This document shows, piece by piece, positions 58,552-64,000 of a stretch of DNA of 64,000 bases. The stretch is from Nocardia sp. NBC_01503. Its GTDB lineage: Bacteria > Actinomycetota > Actinomycetes > Mycobacteriales > Mycobacteriaceae. The notes under the pieces were generated by a model. The model was not told where the DNA came from. It made no database searches and worked only from the letters and a program-made list of their open reading frames with translations. Where the stretch lies: NCBI RefSeq assembly GCF_036327755.1, contig NZ_CP109596.1, positions 6,758,001 through 6,822,000 of the forward strand, given 5' to 3'. Each line of letters begins with the position of its first letter. Position 1 is the stretch's first letter. Both the position numbers and the translations under genes were made by a program.

Positions 58552-59565
58552 ATGATTGCCACCGAACAGAACGCGCCGAGGCTGCGGCCCGGCGGGGATC
58601 ACGTCGAATCCTGGTTCATCAGGGCCAATGACCCGCATGCAGCACGCGCGGTGTGGATCAAGGCCACGATTCTCACCGGTAGGGACGGCACCGCACTCGC
58701 ACAGGCCTGGTGCGGTGTCTTCGACGGCGACAGCACCCACGCCTGGTGCACCGATATCGACCTGCCCGCAGCATGTTTCGAACAGAACGCGCTCGGCCAG
58801 GACATTGCCGTCGGCCCACTGCGCATGCGGTTGACCGGCCGGGGCGGGGATTCGCAGGGCACCCTGAAGGACGACACCTCGGCCATCTCCTGGGATCTGG
58901 AATTCACCAAGGTTCCGGTCCTGGGTGAACCGCTGTCGCTACTGCCCTCGGATCTGCTGCTGCGCACCGGATTTCCCAAGAACAAGCTGGTGACCCCCTT
59001 CCCGGTCACGACCGTCACCGGGCATCTCGATTGGGATGGCGAACGCTGGGATCTCCACGGCTGGAATGGTATGCAGGGCCATAACTGGGGCGCGGAGCAC
59101 AGTCCCGAATACGCCTGGGGGCACAGCATTTTCACCGAGACGGGCACCGACACCCCGTTCGCGGTGCTGGAAGGCGCGTCCGGTCGCACCCGGCTCGGCG
59201 CCAAGGTCTCACCGCTGCTGTCCATGCTGGTGATCCGGCGCGGCGATCAGGAGTACCGCTTCGACCGGATCGCCGACCTGTGGCGGCAGCGACCGCACCT
59301 GGACTTCCCCGAGTGGACCCTGCGCATGCGCGGTCGCGACGGCAGCGCCGAACTGCGCATGCGCGCCGATCCCGCGCGCATGGTGTGCCTGGCCTACCGG
59401 AATCCGGCCCGCGCCACCAGCTACTGCCTCAACTCCAAGACCGCGGCGGTATCGGTGCATGTCGCCCCGGTCAACGGCAATGCCTTCGCACTGCGCAGCC
59501 CACTCGGCGGCGCACTGGAATTTCTGGTGCCGCAGCCGGTTCCGGCCGTGCAACCCATCGTCTGA
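58552..59565 (+). CDS. Lipocalin-like (CrtC/AttH superfamily) hypothetical protein
   Basis: 337 residues, ten bases after the aldehyde dehydrogenase. WFIRANDPHAARAVWIKATI at the start and WDLHGWNGMQGHNWGAEHSP then EYAWGHSIF resemble the two-domain lipocalin-like proteins of the CrtC/AttH/DUF2804 type that handle hydrophobic ligands or hydrate terpenoids. No signal peptide. Position in the operon suggests a role in presenting or modifying the lipid-like substrate. Assignment is at superfamily level only. Confidence 0.6.
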   Translation: MIATEQNAPRLRPGGDHVESWFIRANDPHAARAVWIKATILTGRDGTALAQAWCGVFDGDSTHAWCTDIDLPAACFEQNALGQDIAVGPLRMRLTGRGGDSQGTLKDDTSAISWDLEFTKVPVLGEPLSLLPSDLLLRTGFPKNKLVTPFPVTTVTGHLDWDGERWDLHGWNGMQGHNWGAEHSPEYAWGHSIFTETGTDTPFAVLEGASGRTRLGAKVSPLLSMLVIRRGDQEYRFDRIADLWRQRPHLDFPEWTLRMRGRDGSAELRMRADPARMVCLAYRNPARATSYCLNSKTAAVSVHVAPVNGNAFALRSPLGGALEFLVPQPVPAVQPIV

Positions 59566-59579
59566 GCGGAATCCTCACC

Positions 59580-61946
59580 ATGCCTTTGACCTTCTTCGAA
59601 ACCATGCGCGGCGAACTGTACGACGCTGACGGGCGCGCCCATCACGTCGCGATGGATCTGCGCTGCGAATCCGGGCGGGCGCGCGGCTTCGTCACCAATG
59701 GCCGCTCCCGGCTGACCGGAACGATTCGCGCACTGCCGTGGGTGGACGGCGCGGCGGTGCTGGGCACGCTGGTGGCGCTGCCGGTGACAAAGCGGCGCAT
59801 GAGCTACGACCTGGACTTCCGCGATGGTGAGGGTCGCGCGTGGCGGCTCAGCGGGCATAAGGATGTGCGCTGGCTGCGGCGCGCGCATGCGAGTCTGACC
59901 ACCCTGGACACCACACTGTGGTGCGAGGACCGGGAGATCGCGACGGGACGAATGCAGTTCTTCGCCAACGACTATCCGAGTTTCCTGCGCTCGTTCCAGC
60001 CGTGGACGTCGCTGCGCGCGGATCTACCGGATGGGAGCGATCCCGCCGGAGCGTTCAGCACGGCCCAGCGCGCGACCCTGCGGGCGGTGGCCGAGGCGCT
60101 CATCGCACCGGGCGGGGCGGTACCCGCGGTGGACGCGGGCACCATCGACCGCATCGACGAACTCGTCGGCAATATGACCCCGATTATGCGGTCGGGCCTG
60201 CGCATTGCCCTGCGGAGCCTGGATAGCGCGGCCCGCGCCAGGTATCGACACGGGCTGACCGCGCTCTCGGAGGCGGATCGACGACGGTTCATCGAGGACG
60301 CTCGCAAACACCAGGCCCTCCAGCATGCGGTCGCGGCGGTCGAAACACCGGTGCGGATAGCGCATTTCAGCGATCGCCGCTATCTCGATGCCATCGGCGC
60401 ACCCCGCTATCAGGAGCCCGTGCTCGAGCGTCAACCCGGCTGGCTGGCGAATATGACCGTCCCCGACGACCCTCCGCGCCAGGATCTCGTCGAATGCGAT
60501 GTGGTGGTGGTCGGTACCGGCGCGGGTGGCGCGGCGGTGGCGGCTCGGCTCACCGAGCAGGGACTCGGGGTGGTCATGGTCGAGGAGGGCGAGTACGCGA
60601 GCCGCGCACAATTCCGCGGCGAACTGCACGACCGCACCCAAAGGTATTGGCGCGACGGCGGCTACAACCTGGCCGTCGGCAATTCGATCCTGGGTGTTAG
60701 CACCGGGCGCATGGTCGGCGGTACCACCGCCATCAACTCCGGAACCGCCTTCCGCACCCCCGACGCGGTGCTCGGCGAATGGCTCGAGGCGGGCTTCCCA
60801 CTCGACTTCAGCCCCGAGACCTTCCGCGGCTACCTCGATGAGGTGGCGACCGAACTCGGTATCGCCCATGCCGATCCACGCTATCTGGGCCGGATCGCGG
60901 ACATTATCGGCAAGGGCGCGGATGCCCTCGGTGCGACGCACGGCCCGCTGCCGCGCAATGCCGTGGGGTGTGACGGCCGGGGCCAGTGCGTCTACGGCTG
61001 TCCCACCGACGCCAAGCGCAGCAGCAATGTCAGCTGGGTGCCCAGGGCACTCGAAGCCGGTGCGCAGCTGTACACCAACCTCACCGTCACCCGCATCCTG
61101 CTGAACGATCGCCGGGCCGTCGGAGTGCTCGCCGAGGGCCAGGACACGCACGGCGCACCCCGCACCCTGGAAATCCGTTCCCGCGCGGTCGTGATCGCCA
61201 CCGGCACCCTCATGACACCACTGCTGTTGCGCCGCAATGGCATCGATCTGCCCGCGCTGGGGCGCAATCTGTCGGTGCATCCCTCCCTCGGCGCGGTCGC
61301 CATGATGCCGACCCCGGGCACACCCTGGTCGGGCATCCCGCAGGGCTACCACGTCACCGGGCTGGGTGATCCGCTGTGCACCTTCGAAGGTGTCTCCATC
61401 CCACCGCAATTCGCGGCCGGGGTGCTGCCGTTCCACGGCGCCCGGCTCACCGAATGGATGAACCGCTGGCCGTATACCGAGCAGTTCGGGGCCATGGTCC
61501 GCGATACCGGCGCCGGCAGCGTTCAGCACGGTCCGGGCGGGCGAACCCTGCTGCGCTACACCGTGACTCCGCGCGTACAGGCCGCGCTGCAGCACGCGTG
61601 CGCGGGCCTGGCGGAGCTGTTCCTGCACGGCGGCGCGGAGGCGGTCGCCCTGCCCATCGCCGGGATGCCACCCATCCGCACCCTGGAGCAGGCCCGCGCG
61701 GTCGCCGAAACCCGGCTCACCCCAAGGCAATTCCGCATGATGGGCCCGCATCCGCTGGGCACCGCGCGCATGGGCGGGGACGCGCGCACGGCGGTGGTCG
61801 ATTTCGAGAACCGGGTCTTCGGTACCACCGGCCTCTACATCGCCGACGGATCGGTGGTCCCGACCTCGCTGGGGGTGAATCCGCAGGTCACGATTATGGC
61901 CATGGCCTTGCGCGCCGCCGATGCGATCGCCGCCGAGCTGCGTTAG
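59580..61946 (+). CDS. Large GMC family FAD alcohol oxidase with N-terminal lipocalin-like extension
   Basis: 788 residues. The first ~150 (PLTFFETMRGELYDADGRAH, MSYDLDFRDGEGRAWRLSGH) form a beta-rich lipocalin-like region. A helical linker (160-290) resembles the N-terminal part of fatty alcohol oxidases. The GMC core starts at ECDVVVVGTGAGGAAVAARL, continues with GRMVGGTTAINSGTAFR and CVYGCPTDAKRSSNV, and ends with MMGPHPLGTARMGGDAR (His) and VVPTSLGVNPQVTIMAMALR (Asn). It probably oxidises a long-chain or terpenoid alcohol to the aldehyde used by the neighbouring dehydrogenase. ATG 59580 is 14 bp after the previous stop. Confidence 0.87.
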   Translation: MPLTFFETMRGELYDADGRAHHVAMDLRCESGRARGFVTNGRSRLTGTIRALPWVDGAAVLGTLVALPVTKRRMSYDLDFRDGEGRAWRLSGHKDVRWLRRAHASLTTLDTTLWCEDREIATGRMQFFANDYPSFLRSFQPWTSLRADLPDGSDPAGAFSTAQRATLRAVAEALIAPGGAVPAVDAGTIDRIDELVGNMTPIMRSGLRIALRSLDSAARARYRHGLTALSEADRRRFIEDARKHQALQHAVAAVETPVRIAHFSDRRYLDAIGAPRYQEPVLERQPGWLANMTVPDDPPRQDLVECDVVVVGTGAGGAAVAARLTEQGLGVVMVEEGEYASRAQFRGELHDRTQRYWRDGGYNLAVGNSILGVSTGRMVGGTTAINSGTAFRTPDAVLGEWLEAGFPLDFSPETFRGYLDEVATELGIAHADPRYLGRIADIIGKGADALGATHGPLPRNAVGCDGRGQCVYGCPTDAKRSSNVSWVPRALEAGAQLYTNLTVTRILLNDRRAVGVLAEGQDTHGAPRTLEIRSRAVVIATGTLMTPLLLRRNGIDLPALGRNLSVHPSLGAVAMMPTPGTPWSGIPQGYHVTGLGDPLCTFEGVSIPPQFAAGVLPFHGARLTEWMNRWPYTEQFGAMVRDTGAGSVQHGPGGRTLLRYTVTPRVQAALQHACAGLAELFLHGGAEAVALPIAGMPPIRTLEQARAVAETRLTPRQFRMMGPHPLGTARMGGDARTAVVDFENRVFGTTGLYIADGSVVPTSLGVNPQVTIMAMALRAADAIAAELR

Positions 61947-62029
61947 GTCTGGCGCGCGGGCGGCGATCTTGGTAGACCTTGGTGACGAAACCGGACAGTG
62001 ATCCGGGTCATTCGGGGACAAGGGGAATC

Positions 62030-62254
62030 ATGGTGGACGCCAAAACCCAACTGGAGCGGGAGCTGGGTGGGCCATTGGCCGCGCTCGAACTGCTCTCCGA
62101 GGCCGAAACCGCCGACCTGCTGGAGATTTTCCGGCAGGCGCAGCGCACCGAAACGCAGGAGATGGTGGCCGCGGTCGACAAAACCGTCGGCGCGCTACCG
62201 TGGCCGCTGCGCACGGCGGCCAAGAAGATCATGTTCGGAAACAAACTGGGATGA
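62030..62254 (+). CDS. Small hypothetical protein
   Basis: 74 residues, mostly helical (LERELGGPLAALELLSEAET, ADLLEIFRQAQRTETQEMVA) with a short amphipathic end (WPLRTAAKKIMFGNKLG). The ATG at 62030 has AGGGGA just upstream. Its stop overlaps the start of the next gene (ATGA), so the two are coupled and may interact. Function unknown. Confidence 0.75.
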   Translation: MVDAKTQLERELGGPLAALELLSEAETADLLEIFRQAQRTETQEMVAAVDKTVGALPWPLRTAAKKIMFGNKLG

Positions 62255-63474
62255 GCGATCTGGTCACCAGGGCACAGATCACCCTGCTCTCGCGTACCCT
62301 GCACGTCCCCGTCGAACGCCTGGCTCACCTGGAGAAACTCGGCCCGCAGCACCTGCACGATATGCAGGAGGCCATGGCCAAAGTCATATTCGCCCAGCAC
62401 AATCAGACCTTCGCGCGGCTGAGCATGCTGGTGCCGATCATTCCCCTGAGCATCTCGCTGCCGCTTGTGCAGCGCATGGTGCCCCCGCTCATCGCCGGGC
62501 GCGCGGCCGGGGCCATCGGCGTGGATCATCCGCGCAAGGCGGCCGAGGCGGTGGGCATGCTCGAGCCCGCGTACGCGGCCGACGGCGCACCGTATATGGA
62601 TCCGCACGCGGTGGGCCAGCTCGCCGATGTGGCACCGCCCGAACCGGTGGTCGCCATCGTGAACGAGATGCTGCGCCGGCGCGACTACGTGACCGCCGGA
62701 CCGTTCCTGGCCTACGCCACACCGGCATTGATCGAGGCGGTGGAGAAGGGCACCCACGATGACGAGGGGCTGATCCGGTCTGCCGCGTACGCGTACTCGG
62801 GCACGAGTATCAGCGCGGTGGTGCGGCATCTGCTGCACGGTGCGCAGCAGCGGGTTCCCCGATTGGCGCGCACGATCTTCGAGGGATCGGACGAGCTCAA
62901 GCTGGCCGCGGTCTCGGTCTTCGCCCGCTGCGACGCCGATGTGATCGTCGGCGTCGGCGACATCCTCTTCGAGGAGGGATCGAGCCAGGACATCGGAGAA
63001 CTTGTCCGAGCCTTCATCACCGCCGGGGTGCTCGCGGAGACGCTGCGCTTCGTCGGGCAGTTGAGCCCCTCGGCACTCGATCAGCTGGCGGTCAATCCGG
63101 TTGTCACCGAACCGGAATCCATCGACGCCCTCACCGCCGCGGGCAACGGCAGCGCCGATGCCGCGATCTGGCGTGGGCTGCTGGAACTGGCCGAGCGCAC
63201 CGAATCCCCTGTCGCGCGTCGCATCGGCGGCAATATCTCGCACTTCGATTCCGCGGTATTGGCACGGCTACCGGAGATGCTCGACGACGCGCACCTGTGG
63301 CCGCCGCTGTTGCGGGTGCTCGCGGTGGCCGAACCCGACGCGCAATCACGGATCGGCGAGGTGTGGTCCGCCCTGGCCGAGCCGGACCGGCGGAGATTGG
63401 AAGAACGCATCACCGAACTCGGTCTGGACGAACAGCTTTCGGCACTGGCTGCCACCTTGCGTATCGCGCACTGA
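62251..63474 (+). CDS. Hypothetical protein with helical/HEAT-like body
   Basis: 407 residues. MSDLVTRAQITLLSRTLHVP begins a helical protein with a hydrophobic stretch (LSMLVPIIPLSISLPLVQRM, about residue 60) and repeating helical units (LARTIFEGSDELKLAAVSVF, WRGLLELAERTESPVARRIG, LWPPLLRVLAVAEPDAQSR). No recognised family or active site. Coupled to the 74-residue gene upstream and probably the distal end of the aldehyde dehydrogenase/GMC operon. Function unknown. Confidence 0.72.
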   Translation: MSDLVTRAQITLLSRTLHVPVERLAHLEKLGPQHLHDMQEAMAKVIFAQHNQTFARLSMLVPIIPLSISLPLVQRMVPPLIAGRAAGAIGVDHPRKAAEAVGMLEPAYAADGAPYMDPHAVGQLADVAPPEPVVAIVNEMLRRRDYVTAGPFLAYATPALIEAVEKGTHDDEGLIRSAAYAYSGTSISAVVRHLLHGAQQRVPRLARTIFEGSDELKLAAVSVFARCDADVIVGVGDILFEEGSSQDIGELVRAFITAGVLAETLRFVGQLSPSALDQLAVNPVVTEPESIDALTAAGNGSADAAIWRGLLELAERTESPVARRIGGNISHFDSAVLARLPEMLDDAHLWPPLLRVLAVAEPDAQSRIGEVWSALAEPDRRRLEERITELGLDEQLSALAATLRIAH

Positions 63475-63483
63475 GACCGGAGA

Positions 63484-63522
63484 TGACCGGGCCCCGCCAC
63501 GAAATGTGGCGGGGCCCGGTCA
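63484..63522. terminator. Bidirectional terminator between convergent genes
   Basis: A 17-bp perfect stem (63484-63500 / 63506-63522) with loop GAAAT; the arm begins TGACCGGGCCCCGCCAC. It lies between the helical hypothetical and the convergent reductase gene. Confidence 0.88.
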
Positions 63523-63541
63523 CGGTCCGCATCCGCAGTGC

Positions 63542-64000
63542 TCAGTGGCGAACTTCGGGTTCGGTGGCAACCACCGGCGCTCGACGCAATTCCTCGATGA
63601 AGCGGGCGAACGCCAACCCGCCGTGTCCCGCCTCGACCTGGCGACCCACCAGCGCGGCGATCGGTTCCAGGGTGTCGGTGGCGATTCCGGCATCTCGGCT
63701 GGCCCGGACGATGGCATCGAGTGCGGCCTGCTGGAATGCCAAATGCTGGATCTGGGCGGCATATTCGCCCGAATCGATGACCTGCCCGTACGCGGGCAGC
63801 CCCTGCACCATGGCCGAGAGGAACGGCACCGCCCGCTGCGCGAAGGCCGTGGCGCTCATCCCGCCGGTACCGGCCATGGCCGCACCGTGGAAGAACCCGA
63901 CGAACATCTGGTACATGCTCGACAGCAGCGCGAAATCATTGAGCGCGGCCGCACCGGCGTCGGCACCGAAATACTCTGCCGAGCCGAGCAGTTCGAGCAC
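63542..64000 (-). CDS. NADPH-dependent imine reductase/reductive aminase-like protein, C-terminal part
   Basis: The last ~152 residues of a protein whose start lies beyond the right edge. GSAEYFGADAGAAALNDFAL, SSMYQMFVGFFHGAAMAG and HLAFQQAALDAIVRASRDAG followed by FIEELRR match the C-terminal dimerisation domain of 6-phosphogluconate-dehydrogenase-like imine reductases and reductive aminases. The NADPH-binding N-terminal half is outside the window. Confidence 0.82.
   Translation of the reverse strand: MLELLGSAEYFGADAGAAALNDFALLSSMYQMFVGFFHGAAMAGTGGMSATAFAQRAVPFLSAMVQGLPAYGQVIDSGEYAAQIQHLAFQQAALDAIVRASRDAGIATDTLEPIAALVGRQVEAGHGGLAFARFIEELRRAPVVATEPEVRH

Noticed and set aside
60024..62021. 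665-codon minus-strand ORF opposite the GMC oxidase
   Set aside because: Antisense shadow; the plus strand has intact FAD and GMC motifs.

Overview
The window is GC-rich DNA from a mycolic-acid-type actinomycete, most likely Nocardia or a close relative. Supporting signs are an actinobacterial integration host factor (mIHF), GT87 and GT4 glycosyltransferases, an LpqC-like esterase, a two-domain ArsC of the mycothiol-linked type, and many promoters placed 6-7 nt upstream of a start codon (leaderless genes). Genus assignment is inference.

Region by region. (1) 1-7.7 kb: a TetR-controlled amidohydrolase/APC-permease operon, then a PucR regulator divergent from a GABA/putrescine-type aldehyde dehydrogenase. 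A 17-bp tandem repeat lies between the last two, and a collapsed GABA aminotransferase pseudogene follows. (2) 7.7-15.7 kb: ordinary single genes (deazaflavin-dependent reductase, TetR/methyltransferase pair, Tdi1-like protein, DedA, SDR with a MerR-type promoter, molybdopterin oxidoreductase plus cytochrome b, HsaA-like oxygenase). (3) 16.1-24.7 kb: a two-gene polyketide locus. It has one 2457-residue synthase ordered KS-AT-DH-cMT-ER-KR-ACP, the order of fungal highly reducing synthases, and a translationally coupled stand-alone thioester-reductase-like protein.

(4) 24.7-36.4 kb: two tRNA-Leu(GAG) genes in inverted orientation. Each has a terminator and a remnant resembling a serine-recombinase C-terminus beyond its 3' end, and each has a second copy of its 3' end further out (17 bp at 24693, 14 bp at 36326). 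I read these as two tRNA-anchored islands. The left one is 1.4 kb and decayed (Uma2 endonuclease and fragments). The right one is 5.7 kb and carries arsenic genes (arsC, an ArsR-phosphatase fusion, a frameshifted acetyltransferase, arsA). The segment between the tRNAs holds a lipoprotein, a UvrA paralogue, a Sel1-repeat protein and mIHF.

(5) 36.7-43.9 kb: the most interesting locus. A tight seven-gene minus-strand operon encodes DegT aminotransferase, MFS transporter, sulfotransferase, SDR, an HK97-fold encapsulin-like shell protein, FAD amine oxidoreductase and an Asp/Glu racemase family protein. No phage packaging genes accompany the capsid-fold protein. It matches the concept of a natural-product (Family 3) encapsulin cluster, in which biosynthetic enzymes may be housed in a protein shell.

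(6) 44-64 kb: DUF574-type methyltransferase, GT87 mannosyltransferase, aldo/keto reductase, amidase, DUF4389 and slipin membrane proteins, esterase lipoprotein, small kinase and GT4. A cupin/HxlR pair follows, then a FadR-like regulator with an aldehyde dehydrogenase, lipocalin-like protein, GMC oxidase and two hypotheticals, probably for oxidation of a hydrophobic alcohol or aldehyde. The right edge cuts a reductive-aminase-like gene.
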